Notes: a model not told the origin generated them from the letters alone. A DNA stretch of 64,000 nucleotides from Coffea arabica (GCF_036785885.1 NC_092312.1:44309239-44373238), one strand, 5' to 3'. Numbered from the stretch's first letter, positions 1-12,400 are shown. Made by a program: numbers and translations.

Positions 1-3000
1 CTCCGACTGTCCATCCGTCTGGGGGTGATAAGTTGTACTAAGGTTAATTTTGGTCCCTAAGTGCTCCTGAAATTTTTGCCAAAACCTTGATACAAAACGA
101 GGATCTCGGTCTGAAACTATACTCACTGGAACCCCATGTAACCTCACAATTTCATTCAGGTACAACCGAGCCAGTTTATCCAGGGAATCTTTCACATTTA
201 CAGGTAAGAAATGGGCCGATTTGGTCAACCGATCAACGATCACCCAAACGGCATCATGTCCTTTTTGAGTTCTTGGCAATCCAGAAACAAAGTCCATCGT
301 GATATTTTCCCACTTCCATTCGGGTATCTCAAGAGGTTGTAACAGTCCAGAGGGTTTTTGGTGTTCAGCCTTGACTTGCTGGCAAATCAGACAGGTTTGG
401 ATATATTGAGCAATCTCCCTCTTCATTTTATCCCACCAGTACAACCGTCGCAAATCTTGGTACATCTTATTACTACCAGGATGGATCGTGTATTTTGATC
501 GATGGGCTTCCTCCAAAATTTCTCTTTTCAGGTTTTCATCATTGGCCACCACTACTCGATTCCTATATCTTAAAATCCCTTCGGGACCCAAATTGAAATC
601 AGGTAATGCTTCCTTTTCTACTTTTTCCTTCCACTTTTGTACCATCGGATCCTTCTCTTGGGCTTCTTTAATTCGATCAAGAATAGTAGAGGTTACCCGA
701 ATATTCCCAAAAGTTATTTTCTTACATCCCAATCTAGGGTTCCACTCACTAGCTGCTCCTAACATCTCCCACTCCTTGACCATCAACCCGGCTACTTGAG
801 CCTTCCGACTTAGGGCGTCCGCTACTACGTTAGCCTTACCAGGATGGTAGTTGATCGTGCAGTCATAATCCTCTAAGAGTTCCATCCACCGACGTTGCCG
901 CATATTCAACTCTTTTTGGGAGAACAGGTACTTAAGACTCTTATGGTCTGAATAAACCTCAAAGGTAATCCCGTAAAGATAGTGTCTCCACTTTTTCAAA
1001 GCAAAGACCACAGCAGCTAACTCCAAGTCATGGGTAGGGTAGTTTTGTTCATGGGTTTTTAGTTTCCTAGAGGCAAAGGCAATCACATTCTTATTTTGCA
1101 TTAACACACACCCCAAACCTTCCTTCGAAGCATCGGTATAAACAGTGAAACTGTCCTTCCCACTAGGCAAGGCCAAAACAGGAGCTCTGGTTAACCTTCG
1201 CTTTAACTCCTGAAAACTGGTTTCACACCTAGTATCCCACACGAAACGACCGTTTTTCTTCGTCAGGTCTGTTAAAGGGCCGGCCAGTTTAGAAAAGTCT
1301 TTAATAAAGCGTCTATAGTACCCAGCCAACCCTAAGAAACTGCGAATTTCAGTGGGATTTTCTGGCCTCTTCCATTCAGCCACCGCCTCTACTTTCGCGG
1401 GGTCTACTGTAATACCTTCTTTTGAAATCACATGTCCTAAGAAAGAGATTTTCTCCAGCCAAAATTCACACTTACTAAATTTGGCGTATAGCTGATGATC
1501 TCTCAGGGTTTGTAACACTAACTTCAAATGTTGCTCATGTTCCTCACGGGTTTTAGAATAGACCAAAATGTCGTCAATGAACACGACAACGAATCGGTCC
1601 AGGTAGGGTTTGAAAACTCGATGCATCAAATCCATAAAGGCGGCAGGGGCATTGGTCAACCCGAAAGGCATGACCGCAAACTCAAAATGCCCATATCTAG
1701 AATTGAAAGCAGTTTTGGGTACATCTTCTTGCTTAATTAGCAACTGGTAGTAACCCTGTCGGAGATCTAACTTTGAAAAGACCACTGCGCCTTGTAGCTG
1801 GTCGAACAGTTCATCGATGTGGGGAAGTGGGTATTTGTTCTTAATGGTCATGTTGTTTAGTCCCCGATAGTCGATACACAGTCTTAACGTTCCATCCTTC
1901 TTCTTAACAAATAGTACCGGAGCCCCCCAAGGAGATCCACTCTCACGAATAAACCCACGCTCCAACAGGTCTTGCAACTGCAACTTCAGCTCCTTGAGTT
2001 CAGCAGGTGCCATTCGATAGGGGGTCTTAGAGATAGGTGACGCTCCTGGCAATAGGTCAATCTTAAACTCTATCTCTCTCTCCGGAGGTAAAGTTACTAA
2101 TTCATCAGGAAACACATCCGGATATTCACTTACAATAGGCACATCTTCAACCCTCAGCTTATCAGTGGGAGTATTTATAAGAAAAGCTAGAAACCCTTGG
2201 GCCCCTCTATACAAAAATTTTCTAGCCCGAATACCCGAAATCAATGCAGATGAGGCTAAACTACCTCTTACATCTAGCCTTAAGGTCGCCTCCCCCGGTA
2301 TACGAAATTCCACTACTTTTCTCTTACAATCGAGCTGTGCATCGTACTTAGCTAGCCAGTCCATACCCAATATAACGTCGTACCCCTTAATGGCCAAACT
2401 TATAAGATTCCCTAAAAGCTTTCTCTCTCCTACCCATATTTCACAATTCGCATACATCAAACCAGTAATCAAATGTTGGTTCCCCGTAGGAGTACTAACC
2501 TCTAAGTCATAAGGCAAGCTAACGGGTTTTATATCAATACCGCACATAAAATCGGGGTTAACAAAGGAATGGGTAGCACCAGGGTCTATCAAAATCCTAG
2601 CTAGACGATGGAAAACAGGGATCGTACCTTCTACAACCCCAGAGGAATCAGGGACTTGTTGTTGCTCAAGGGAGTAAACCCGAGCTGGCACCTTTGGCTT
2701 TGTCCCTTCTACCTTGGACTGTCCCGAGTTGGCCTTCGACGACTGAGTGGTTGCTCTCGTCTCCCGAGGTAACACTGGGCAGTTAGCTATTTGATGCTCT
2801 GCACTCCCGCAGCGCAAGCATCTTCTCTCCTTCCTCCAACAGTTGTCCTCAGTGTGGTTTGGTTTTCCACAAAATCCACAAGGTCCACGTGCAACTGAGG
2901 CCGAACTTCCTTGTGAGGTGCTCTTCTGCGGGCCCCGTCCATTGTGACCACCCCTCGGCGGAGTCCCTCGTGTCATCCCCGGTTGCCTTCCTCCACCGGC

Positions 3001-3849
3001 TCCTCTTCCAAACTTGGGAGGGGTCCCTTTATCCCCTTGGGTCGAACTACTCGCAGAGAACCCCCGTTTTTTCACCTGAAAATTCCTTACTTGAAGCCTT
3101 GCATTTTCAACTCGCAAAGCTTTCTCCACGGCGTCACTAAAAGTGTGGATCTGGGCTACCGCCAGATCCTTTTGAATTTCCACATTGAGCCCCTGAGTAA
3201 AACGCCGAACTCTCCTTTGCTCCGTCAGAATGAGTTCAGGGGCAAACTTGGATAAACGAGTAAACTGGCTCTCGTACTCAGCCACTGATTGAGTCCCTTG
3301 GCGGAGCCTAATAAACTCGTCCTCCCTTTTTTCTTGGACTAGAGGGGGAAAGTATTTTGCGTTGAAGTCCCTCACAAAATTTACCCATGTTCTTGGGGTT
3401 TGTTCCCGGTCCCATTTCATGCGTATCACATTCCACCAAGAACGCGCGGCTCCTTCCAATTGAAAGACAGCGAAAGTAACCTGTCTCTCCTCTGAGTAGT
3501 GTAGGGCGGCAAAAATATCTATCATTTTCTCTAACCACTTTTCGGCCACGTCCGGATCTGGCCCGCCTAGAAATTTTGGCGGAGAGAACTTCTGAAATCT
3601 CTCCAGGGCCCGATCTTCACTTTCCACTACATGGCCAGGGTTCCCAGGTTGCTGGATAGGAGGTTGGCCCTGCTGTTGCACTACGTGGGCTAACAGGTCA
3701 GTCATTTGCTGCATAGCAGCGGCTATCTGGGCATTAGGGTCAACCCTAGGTTCAGGGTTTGGTTCAGTTGAGGTATCCCTAATACCCTCGTCAGTTGTGG
3801 GTTGCCTAACCCCGCGGCCACGGCCTCGTCCACTACGAGTGCCTTCCAT
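1..3849 (-). CDS. gag-pol polyprotein (gag, protease, reverse transcriptase, RNase H, integrase), uninterrupted, truncated by window edge
   Basis: I read the frame codon by codon from the ATG at 3849 to base 1 and found no stop in 1283 codons. Gag carries a capsid-like block and two zinc knuckles: CGFC...H...C begins near residue 324 (2880-2839), followed by [14 protein letters not shown]. The protease signature DPGATHSF starts near residue 422 (2586-2563). Reverse transcriptase has FIDD at 1581-1570 (near residue 757), and RNase H has YTDAS near residue 904. Integrase has an HHCC zinc region (residues about 1123-1147) and catalytic D1186, D1247 and E1283, with 35 residues between the last two. 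The start was chosen because the same gag start ([11 protein letters not shown]) opens the related gag at 45456. Gag packages RNA; the pol enzymes copy and integrate it. The open frame suggests a recent, possibly competent copy. Confidence 0.93.
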   Translation of the reverse strand, partial: MEGTRSGRGRGRGVRQPTTDEGIRDTSTEPNPEPRVDPNAQIAAAMQQMTDLLAHVVQQQGQPPIQQPGNPGHVVESEDRALERFQKFSPPKFLGGPDPDVAEKWLEKMIDIFAALHYSEERQVTFAVFQLEGAARSWWNVIRMKWDREQTPRTWVNFVRDFNAKYFPPLVQEKREDEFIRLRQGTQSVAEYESQFTRLSKFAPELILTEQRRVRRFTQGLNVEIQKDLAVAQIHTFSDAVEKALRVENARLQVRNFQVKKRGFSASSSTQGDKGTPPKFGRGAGGGRQPGMTRGTPPRGGHNGRGPQKSTSQGSSASVARGPCGFCGKPNHTEDNCWRKERRCLRCGSAEHQIANCPVLPRETRATTQSSKANSGQSKVEGTKPKVPARVYSLEQQQVPDSSGVVEGTIPVFHRLARILIDPGATHSFVNPDFMCGIDIKPVSLPYDLEVSTPTGNQHLITGLMYANCEIWVGERKLLGNLISLAIKGYDVILGMDWLAKYDAQLDCKRKVVEFRIPGEATLRLDVRGSLASSALISGIRARKFLYRGAQGFLAFLINTPTDKLRVEDVPIVSEYPDVFPDELVTLPPEREIEFKIDLLPGASPISKTPYRMAPAELKELKLQLQDLLERGFIRESGSPWGAPVLFVKKKDGTLRLCIDYRGLNNMTIKNKYPLPHIDELFDQLQGAVVFSKLDLRQGYYQLLIKQEDVPKTAFNSRYGHFEFAVMPFGLTNAPAAFMDLMHRVFKPYLDRFVVVFIDDILVYSKTREEHEQHLKLVLQTLRDHQLYAKFSKCEFWLEKISFLGHVISKEGITVDPAKVEAVAEWKRPENPTEIRSFLGLAGYYRRFIKDFSKLAGPLTDLTKKNGRFVWDTRCETSFQELKRRLTRAPVLALPSGKDSFTVYTDASKEGLGCVLMQNKNVIAFASRKLKTHEQNYPTHDLELAAVVFALKKWRHYLYGITFEVYSDHKSLKYLFSQKELNMRQRRWMELLEDYDCTINYHPGKANVVADALSRKAQVAGLMVKEWEMLGAASEWNPRLGCKKITFGNIRVTSTILDRIKEAQEKDPMVQKWKEKVEKEALPDFNLGPEGILRYRNRVVVANDENLKREILEEAHRSKYTIHPGSNKMYQDLRRLYWWDKMKREIAQYIQTCLICQQVKAEHQKPSGLLQPLEIPEWKWENITMDFVSGLPRTQKGHDAVWVIVDRLTKSAHFLPVNVKDSLDKLARLYLNEIVRLHGVPVSIVSDRDPRFVSRFWQKFQEHLGTKINLSTTYHPQTDGQSE

Positions 3850-4169
3850 TCTCTAGGTCACTCTAAAATCGAGGCACAAACTAATATCAAAAGGCATATC
3901 AATATAGTCATATAAGCATGAACAAAATTAAAAGTAAACACCACATAAGGCACGTATACACATAGCACATTTATACATGGAACACATAACTGTGTCAAAC
4001 AGTCATACATAAGCAGTCAAGCAAATATATACAAAGTACTCCCGTGAAGCCAAAAGAGGGTCTGCCAAAATACACTATACAACCTAGGTCTCAAAAGTAC
4101 AAAACAACTAACCAAAGCTTTTCCTAGGTATCCCTCACACGGGATCAAAATAAGGCTCAAAACCCTAAT

Positions 4170-4718
4170 CTAGTCCTCGACGGAGCCAACCGACTCCCCC
4201 CCAGAGCTAGAGCTAGGGCTAGGGCTAGGGGCGCCTCCCTGACCTGGAGCTCCGCCACCTGGAGCTCCCCCTGGCGCATTGGCGCCAATCACCTCCTGGA
4301 TCAGCGCCCCACACTCATCGATAATCGCGCCGGATCGGTCTCTCACCTCCCGGACTACGCGAGTAAGGCGGTCGTTAACCACCTGCAACTGCTCTCGCAG
4401 AGCGTCCGTCCTCTCCTGCTCCATGGCCACGTCCCCCTGGAGCTCTCCAATCCTATCGGCCTGCATCCGCATGATGCCTCTAAGCCTAAGGGTCTCAGTG
4501 CGCTCCCTGGCGGCGTCACATCTCAGCCTCCGCCGCTCGGCAAGTACCGCCTCAACCACGTGGTCCGCGTAGGAGTAAAACTGGCAACGCCTACAGCGGC
4601 GGGTCCGACTAGCGGTATACCACAGCCGGATCGGACCTCCGGGTCTCTCCTGATAATCGATGACTCGGGGGCGCCTCTGAGGTGGCTCGCCTCCGCCTGC
4701 ACCACTGGTACCGGCCAT
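4170..4718 (-). CDS. Extra ORF between primer binding site and gag, 182 aa, function unknown
   Basis: I do not recognise this protein. It starts 124 nt after the primer binding site and ends 320 nt before the gag ATG; the 3850-4169 leader holds no other ORF of note. Residues about 1-50 are rich in Gly, Pro and Arg and include a CRRC pair. Residues about 55-130 are charged and heptad-like, likely a coiled coil. The tail is Gly/Pro/Ser-rich and ends acidic (GSVED). It is much more GC-rich than the flanking DNA. Tat/Ogre elements are known to carry an additional ORF before gag, but I know of no such ORF as standard in Tekay-type elements. The related gag-only element at 41271-50365 lacks it: its leader at 44837-45455 has no matching frame. 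Expression could need an internal start or reinitiation. It could also be captured host sequence. Confidence 0.55.
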   Translation of the reverse strand: MAGTSGAGGGEPPQRRPRVIDYQERPGGPIRLWYTASRTRRCRRCQFYSYADHVVEAVLAERRRLRCDAARERTETLRLRGIMRMQADRIGELQGDVAMEQERTDALREQLQVVNDRLTRVVREVRDRSGAIIDECGALIQEVIGANAPGGAPGGGAPGQGGAPSPSPSSSSGGESVGSVED

Positions 4719-4841
4719 AACCTACAAAGATAGCAAAGGTTTATAGCTTAAACAATATTTCACACTTAATGGTGTCTAAACACAAACCCCAAGAGTTCTA
4801 AGAAACAGGTTTCTGGTTCGCCCAGGTTATTTCTAGCCTAG

Positions 4842-4853
4842 GCTCTGATACCA
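4842..4853 (-). other. Primer binding site (initiator tRNA-Met)
   Basis: On the minus strand the LTR end TGTCACA is followed after two bases by TGGTATCAGAGC, the complement of the 3' end of plant initiator tRNA-Met. This fixes the inner edge of the 5' LTR and the direction of the element. Confidence 0.9.
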
Positions 4854-4855
4854 CT

Positions 4856-7354
4856 TGTGACAGCCCCACCTTCCCCTAAGGCGTACCAAAGGAGTTAGCG
4901 GACTGCCTGCCCAGCTCTCGCCAGGACTACTAAAACGGTCAAACACTAACTCAAGTCGTTCGGGAAAATATTGGCGCGCTTAATCAACCCAATAAATGAG
5001 AAACGGGAAAACAAAAGGCAAAACGTAAAGCGAATAGTGGCTGCCACGTCACAATCCGCCAAGATCCCATTGATTACAAGAAATTTCCAACAATCACTGA
5101 AAAGAGTATATACAAGCCAAGTACAATCCATTGGATAGGAATACACCCTATTACAAACCACTTTTGTATGGTTACAAGCCAAAAGAAAGCATTTAAATCC
5201 AAGTACAACAAAGGTTCCAACTATTGAGGAGCTATACAAAATCTCTCGACTAGCTCCACTCAACTTACTCATCACAGTCAAAAGTCCAAAAGATAATTCC
5301 CTGTAAGGAAAACAAAGTTCACGAAGTGAGCTTTCGCCCAATGAGGTACAGTCACGTACATATACCCAGATCACATAAACTCAAGAGCATTCAGTCCAAA
5401 TACGTTCGTCAAGTAAGTAAAAGCAATAACACCCAAATGTAAGGAATAAAAGGATACGGATGGCTCTCAAGAGCCCTTTTCCTCTTTTGCCATACTTGAT
5501 CTCATCTCATTGACTCTCCGTCAATGTATACCAGGTAATCATGACCGTAGACCCCTCTTTACTCCAATTATCCGTCCACCTCACTTTCCCCTTACCGGGC
5601 CCGAACACCACACAGTACAGAATTGGTATTACTCGAGTAAACCGGAATCTAGGGTCTCATACCCAAAGATTCTCAAATACAGTCCCCATGGCTTGTCAAA
5701 TGTCCCCGACCAAGTCCTTACTGGCTCGAGTCCATTGACTTCCAATGAGGTAGAGCTCAAAGTAAACAGTACAGATCCAGAGTTACATTAAGGATCGGCA
5801 TCCAAGCGACACCAAATCAAACACAGTCAAGAGTATTCAAGTTATATCATAACCAAACAAGTAGGCCAGAGAGTACGAGAGTGGTAAAGTACACCCTCGC
5901 CTCACCTAGTCCAAACAATCATCACAACTAGTCCAAAACACAGAATTCAAGTACAAGAAAGCCACGGAATAACAAATATGTGAGTAGTACACTCACCAAG
6001 TCAAACAAAGAAATTTCACAAGTTTTCGCCCGACGTGAGCCTCGGATCACCGGCACGCCCTATAATAATCAAGAAAGTACAATTAAGACTCAAACACGAG
6101 TCGAATACCTTTTAATAGGAACTATTAAGGTAAAACCCAAATATAGCTTGGAAATGAAAAATACATAATATTTAGGGTTAAAAGTAGAAACAACCCTAAA
6201 ATTATTCATTTCTAGTCAATCTCAACCCAACTCACAAGGATCCAATGCCCTAGACACTCGGACAGCATTTCCCCTAAAATTTCAGCTTTTCCAACCTACA
6301 AGACACCAATAAAAACCATCCAACACAACCACAAGCACCCAAACACTTCATAAGGCATTCAATATACTTCATTAGGGTCACAATACCCCTCAATACTAGC
6401 CAATTAGAAGCTCAACAATCAACCATAGCAAAGCCCCAATTGAAACCCTAAATCTGAAATTTTCCGCATAAGCGGCAATTTTCCGCAATTAACTACAATT
6501 AACGCACAAGTGAGCTATAAAACACCATTTGGAACCACCAAATCAAACCCAATCATATCCATCATATGAAACCAGAAAAATTCCAAGAAAAATCAGAAAA
6601 TTAGGAAACTTCACTCCAATCCACCAAATCTTCCGTACAATCACGTATATAGCTACTATAAGGCACCACTTGGCCAAAATTAGAAACAAAAGATGAGTTC
6701 CAAGCAATATACCTTAGTTCTTCAAGAAAGGTTGAAGCTTAGAGAGTTTTCTTCCAAAACAACACCACCAAGGTCTTCAAACCCTCCTAGCAAGATGATT
6801 CTACGGACTAATTCAAGAAACAATCGGTTGATTTTCAAGATTGAGCAAGGATTTGGAGATGAAAGGTTGAAGAATGTTTTTCCTTCTTGGCTGGAGAGGT
6901 TCGGCTATGAGGAGGTGAAGAATGAAGAGGTTTTGGTCAAATTTGGACTTTTATGTAATGACAAAGAAAGTTAGGCAAAGTTAGGTAAGCTTGGTCCAAC
7001 CACATTTGGACACGTGGCACCTTGTTTTGTTTAGTGTTATCCTCTTGTCCCTCCAGAGTTAATCCATCTAGGTAACCTCTAATCATCTCCTAACACCTAG
7101 TAATGAAATCCCTTTATGAACAATTTAACCGAATTGGTCGAATTTCTCTCACTAAATGCACTAGCGGGTCCCACGTCCAAAATACGTTCCAAATTTCTCA
7201 CGAACTACCTTATACTAGAAAAATGATTTAAAAACTATATTTACTGATAAAATGTTAATAAAAGTAATATAATAAAGAAAATACAAGAAAACGGTGCACA
7301 GGAATAAAATAATAAATAAATAAATAATAAATTTTTTTTTTCTGGGTTCTCACA
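4856..7354 (-). repeat. 5' LTR of the gypsy element (2499 bp)
   Basis: On the minus strand it begins TGTGAGAACCCAG (7354) and ends GGGGCTGTCACA (4856), the same termini as the other gypsy LTRs in this window. Inside are inverted repeats shared with them: TTGAC-TCTCC-GTCAA at 5510-5524 and GGCTCT-CA-AGAGCC at 5462-5475. Near its start is a run of AATAAATA-type sequence and poly-T (about 7300-7345). The several short ORFs within (for example 4946-5374 minus, 5510-5791, 5980-6168, 6693-6974) have no recognisable product and no conserved frame. Confidence 0.92.
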
Positions 7355-8262
7355 AAACTATTTGCATGTTAAACTAATTAACTAATTAACTGCTTAACTA
7401 ATTAACTAACTAATTATCCAATTAATTAATTAACTAATTTTTATTTATCTAATTAACTAATTAACTAATGTTGTTGTTTATCCAAAACTAACAAACTATT
7501 TGCATGTTAAACTAATTAACTAATTAACTGCGTAACTAATTAACTAATTAACTAAAGCTGTTGTCTGTCCGAAACTAACAAACTATTTGCATGTTAAACT
7601 AATTAAATAATTAACTACTTAACTAACTAATTATCTAATTAATTAATTAACTAATTAACTAATTTCTGTTTATCAAATTAACTAATCAACTAATTATCTA
7701 ATTAACTAATTAACTAAAGCTGTTGTCTGTCCGAAACTAACAAACTATTTGCATGTTAAACTAATTAAATAATTAACTACTTAACTAATTAACTAACTAA
7801 TTATCTAATTAATTAATTAACTAATTAACTAATTTCTATTTATCTAATTAACTAATTAACTAAAGCTATTATCTGTCTGAAACTAACAAACTATTTGCAT
7901 GTTAAACTAATTAACTAATTAATTAACTAACTAATTAACAAACTATTTGCATGTTAAACTATATGCAGTACGCATTACCTATTTAAAGTATCGGCTCTTT
8001 ATAGGTAATGCGTACTGCATATAGTTTAACATGCAAATAGTTTGTTAATTAGTTAAGCAGTTAATTAGTTAATTAGTTTAACATGCAAATAGTTTGTTAG
8101 TTTTGGACAGACAATAGCTTTAGTTAATTAGTTAATTAGATAAATAGAAATTAGTTAATTAGTTAATTAATTAATTAGTTAATTAGTTAATAATTAATCA
8201 AATAATTAGTTAATAGTTAATTAGTTTAACTATTAACTAATTAGATAATTAGTTAAGCAATT
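7355..8262. repeat. AT-rich foldback repeat with subterminal tandem units
   Basis: The left arm has at least six copies of a unit that opens AAACTATTTGCATGTTAAAC and continues as variable runs of TTAACTAA; copies start at 7355, 7493, 7580, 7742, 7888 and 7940. The right arm (8001-8262) carries the reverse complement, including AGTTTGTTAGTTTTGGACAG opposite CTGTCCGAAACTAACAAACT on the left. The arms meet around an 18-nt spacer at 7983-8000. The left arm is cut at 7354 by the gypsy LTR, so the rest of this arm may lie beyond that element, outside the window. Foldback or large MITE-like elements have this shape; no coding capacity is visible. Confidence 0.75.
7931..8052. repeat. Perfect inverted repeat at the foldback centre
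   Basis: About 50 bases ending at 7982 pair without visible mismatch with the bases starting at 8001; the inner pair is CATTACCTAT against ATAGGTAATG. The loop at 7983-8000 reads TTAAAGTATCGGCTCTTT. The inner part of the arms (ATATGCAGTACGCATTACCTA) is not part of the tandem unit. Confidence 0.85.
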
Positions 8263-9465
8263 GTCCAGCAAATAATAATTGTCAAGCAAGAAGAGGGCAA
8301 AATTGGAAGAAATTTCTTATCTCACTTCTACAAAAGCTGTCAGGGAGGTTTCTGCAACAAATTGTTACTGTTCAGGGGAGGTGAATGCAATTTCTAAACC
8401 TAGAGGGAAGATCAGTGCAAATGTCAAAAATCTCAGAAGAGGTTTCTGCAATTATCCCTAAAGAAAAAGAGCAACTAATTTGTTTTTGGGGATTGCAGTG
8501 CAGCGCAAGATCTGGATTCTCAATCATTGGAGTGCTTACCTTATAATACCCAAAAAAAAAAAAAAAAAAAAATTTTCATCTGGACATCATTATACTAGTA
8601 CTATCATGAATAGACGTGTCGTACTATCAGTAGATAGTAGATACCCTGTAGTAAACGTCAACTTATACGTGAACAAGGGCTAGTTAAGGGAAGTAGGATG
8701 TCGGTCCAGTTGAGACATCAAAAATGCCAGACACGAAGACATCACAGTCACCATGTCTCTCCTCGTAGTCTCAACCTTCCATATGTTGGGTCTGTCAGTA
8801 GATTTAGGAGGCAAACCCGGAGGCAGAGAATTGTTGTTCAGGAAAAAAAGAAAAGGGATATTAAAAAAAAAAAAGAAAATGGATGAAGAAAAGAAAAAGG
8901 TCAAAAAAAACAAAAGAATGTATTTCTCAACCAAAAGAAAAAGACGCTAATTGGATTATTCCGCTCTTTTGCTTTCCTCTCAATCCAACAGTTCCTGTTT
9001 CTCCAAACACTAGACACCCATTTCAGAAAAAGACACAAAAAAGAAAAAAGGAAACAATTCCCATTATCAGAAAAATCAATAGAGGAACATTTCAATTCAG
9101 GATCACATTGCAGAACTGATTCTTGATTCTGGGGTTTTAGCTGTCGTTCTTCAAATGGATGCAGCCATTGCAGCAAATGGTCCATAAAAGAGAAGATTGT
9201 TTTTAATCCTTGATGTTCAGTTTTTGCTGTTATCTTTTTTGGGCAGCACAGAATTCGATTGGTGACTGTTCTGAGGGTGGCTTTTTTGAGGAAGATATGG
9301 TTGTTGGTCTTGTATTGAAGGTCACGTCGGTGACAGAAGAGACTGTTTGATCCGTGAAAAGAAGTTGGTTTTGACATAGAAGAGACTGTTTGATCCTTGA
9401 AAAGAAGTTGGTTTTGGAGCTGACGAAGAAAGAAAGGAGGGAGGAGGATTGATTTCTGGGGGAGA
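8263..9465 (+). other. Intergenic region, promoter and 5' UTR of the downstream kinase gene
   Basis: No convincing gene is seen. There is a run of 20 A at about 8551-8570 and purine-rich sequence at about 8840-8940. The stretch from about 8950 to the ATG at 9466 is the likely promoter and 5' leader. It holds a 43-bp tandem duplication (unit AGAAGAGACTGTTTGATCC...; copies start at 9335 and 9378, one base different near the middle). The minus-strand ORF at 8901-9605 overlaps the kinase start and looks like chance. Confidence 0.5.
9335..9417 (+). repeat. 43-bp tandem duplication in the kinase 5' leader
   Basis: Two copies of AGAAGAGACTGTTTGATCC[G/T]TGAAAAGAAGTTGGTTTTG stand head to tail with period 43. 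They end about 50 bases before the start codon. Confidence 0.8.
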
Positions 9466-12400
9466 ATGAGCAAAGAACTCCATGGCATTGTGAAGGGTTG
9501 GGAATCTAAGGTGAGAAAAGCACAAGCGGCTGCAAAGAAGAAAAGGGCGGGAGTCAGCATTTTTGGAACAATGTCAGTGGCCCATGTTGATGATGATCTA
9601 GACAATCCAGGTGAGGTCTATCATGCAGAGAAAGTCTTCTCCAATGGAGATATGTATACTGGGCAGTGGGCTGATAATTGCCCCAATGGCCATGGCAAAT
9701 ATTTGTGGTCAGATGGTTGTATGTATGTTGGTGAATGGGTTAGAGGAAAGACAAATGGTAAAGGAAAGTTTAGCTGGCCTTCAGGTGCTACCTATGAGGG
9801 TCAATTCAAGAATGGGTATATGGATGGTGAAGGGACCTACATAGGTTGTTCAAACGACACATACAGAGGTTCTTGGGTATTTAACATGAAACATGGGAGA
9901 GGGACAAAGAATTACACCAATGGTGATCATTATGATGGGAATTGGCGCCGCGGCCGGCCTGATGGGCAGGGGAGGTACCAATGGAACAATGGGAATCAGT
10001 ATATTGGGCAATGGAGGAATGGAAAGATGAATGGCAGTGGTACCATGATTTGGGCAAGCGGGAATAGGTATGACGGTTGTTGGGAGGATGGATTGCCAAA
10101 AGGGAATGGGACGTATAGATGGTTGGATGGGAGCTTTTATGTGGGAGTATGGAGTCAGGACCCTAAAGAGATGACTGGGACTTATTATCCTTCAAATTCA
10201 CAGATAGGTCATTTTGATTGGGATCCTCAGGAGGTGTATATAAATTATTTGAAGGATTGCAGGATTAGTCGAGGTGAGAAGATATCAGTATTTCCTTCAC
10301 AAAAAATGGTTAATTGGCCCTGTGAAGGAGAATTCTTGCAGAAGCAGCCAACATTGAAGAACTCGAGAGTAAATGATGCAAGGACAAGGCGAGCATCTGC
10401 AGATGGGAGATTAAGCAGTGCAGGTGGCACTAGTTGGGGTTCTGAATCTGATTTCGGGTCTGAAATGAATGGACAAATGGGACGAGGGAGAGAAGATGAT
10501 GAAGGTTTTGGGAGCTTAAGGTCTGATGATGGAGATACATCAAAAAGAAAAAGACATCACCATATCAGAATACAGCCAACAAAAAGGCAAGGAAGGACAA
10601 TAACAAAAGGCCATAGAAATTATGAACTGATGCTCAATTTGCAGCTTGGAATAAGGTAAATTTGGTTGTCCTTCCGCCCCACACCCTGTTTTCCTGGTGG
10701 CTATGAAAGGTGTCCTGTTTCATGCTTTTTTATTTGAATCCATTTTTGCTATCTAGTTGATGTTTCTGTTGTGATAGTTAGCAAAAGGATGCTGTTATAA
10801 TAGAACCTTTTGAAAATTTTGAGGTAATATGGTTTCCAAGCTTTTGCTTTATGGTTTTAGTGATTCTTTAGGCATCGTAATAGTATGGCAAGAGAATGAA
10901 AGATTTAATCTCTCACATATTGGCAACCTGCAGATAGATTGTCTTAATGTTCAATGCCTTCTCTTTTCATTTTCAGTTGTTCAGTTAGTTTGTGATTGGC
11001 GCATAGAACTTGGATTGCAACCATCTTATCTGCTTCTCCATTTGGTCTCATTATAATGAACTTGTTAGAACAATATGAACAGAATGTCTCTCGCCCTAAA
11101 ATAATTGTATTACAGAAGAAATACTGGTACTGGTTTTGAATTTAGAGTGGAAAATTGTGCTTTGATCACTTATTTGTTCTAACCACACTAGATGATGCTA
11201 AAATTGTAGGTGATGCAGAGAAGAAGAATAAAGCCTTTATCTTGTCCCCTTAAAAAGAATACAAACTGAGTCGCAGGACACTTTAGTGACATTAACATTA
11301 CTTTCTTTCTGCTGGACTTAAACTATCACCAGTTTAAATATGGATTCCTATTTCGAAGAGAGTATATGTAAATTGGTTCTTCTAGTCAAAAAGCATCTTC
11401 CTGTAATATCTCCTGGATTTCTGCTATGTATAACGATCTATTATACACTTCCAGCTTACCTCCTATATGGCTGCATTTCTACCCATGTTTTTACAGCAAG
11501 ATATGGAGCTCTTTACTTAAATAAACACAGCTCACCGATAAAGATGTTCTGGGGATGATTGGCGACATGAAAGTTGACAATTAATCAAATTATTTAATAT
11601 CCAATAACATGTCCACCATCATTTCTTTAATGCGAAAGATTGCATTGATAATTTTTAAGTAGATCTTTATTTCTTTTCCCTTGTGTACATGCTTATACCT
11701 GATATATGATGTCATTCTAGGCATTCAGTGGGCAGGCCTGCTCCTGCCCAATCACTTGATCTAAGAACTACAGCATTTGACACAAGGGAAAAGCTTTGGA
11801 CTAAATTTCCTCCAGAAGGATCAAAATATACACCACCACATCAATCTTGTGATTTTAGATGGAAGGATTACTGCCCATTGGTTTTCAGGTGAGCTCTTGG
11901 TAAGTTTGTTTTGAATCTAGATGCTCTGACATCATGATTTTACATTTCAACTTCCAATCTTTAGTACGGCCTCTAACAAGAAAGTAAAGCTGTGGGATGA
12001 TGGCAACTGTTTCATAGAAATCATGAAAGGCCCACAATCATATTTTTGTTTTCCTTTAGTTGGGTATTTCTACTGGAAAGGCTCAACTGTATTTTCCCTT
12101 TATTTGATTGCTATTATGTGCTGGATTTTGTTGACAAAGATGTTCTAAATTCTCTGTTGTTTTATATGTCATTTACTTTTGAATTGGAATTCCTATGCAT
12201 TCTCAAACCTCTTCAGTTTCTGTACTTTAAAATTCCAAAAGATAAAAGTGTCACTCAAGTATTTAAAGATATCCTCTGGGTTCACTGCACTTCTGATTGA
12301 GTTTCCAAGGAGCTTTATGAAGTCTTATTTTAGAAAGAGAAACAAATTTTTAATTATTGAGATTTATTTTACAGATATTTCAACTCATGACATCCATAAC

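Larger units (their letters stand above)
1..7354 (-). mobile_element. Ty3/gypsy Tekay-like LTR retrotransposon, 3' part outside the window
   Basis: The element reads right to left: 5' LTR (7354-4856), primer binding site (4853-4842), an extra ORF (4718-4170), gag-pol (3849 to the window edge). Domain order protease, reverse transcriptase, RNase H, integrase is that of Ty3/gypsy. The two-knuckle gag and the reverse transcriptase/integrase sequence fit the chromovirus Tekay/Del group; that lineage call comes from recognising the family and was not tested by a tree. The C-terminal integrase, any chromodomain, the polypurine tract and the 3' LTR lie before base 1. The 5 bases flanking the LTR at 7355-7359 are AAACT, which predicts the target duplication at the other end. 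Confidence 0.93.

Noticed and set aside
2165..2512. Plus-strand ORFs within 1-3849
   Set aside because: Shadows of the uninterrupted minus-strand gag-pol frame.
8901..9605. 234-codon minus-strand ORF over the kinase start
   Set aside because: Antisense to the leader and first codons of a real gene, with low-complexity Phe/Ser-rich ends and no domain; best explained by chance.
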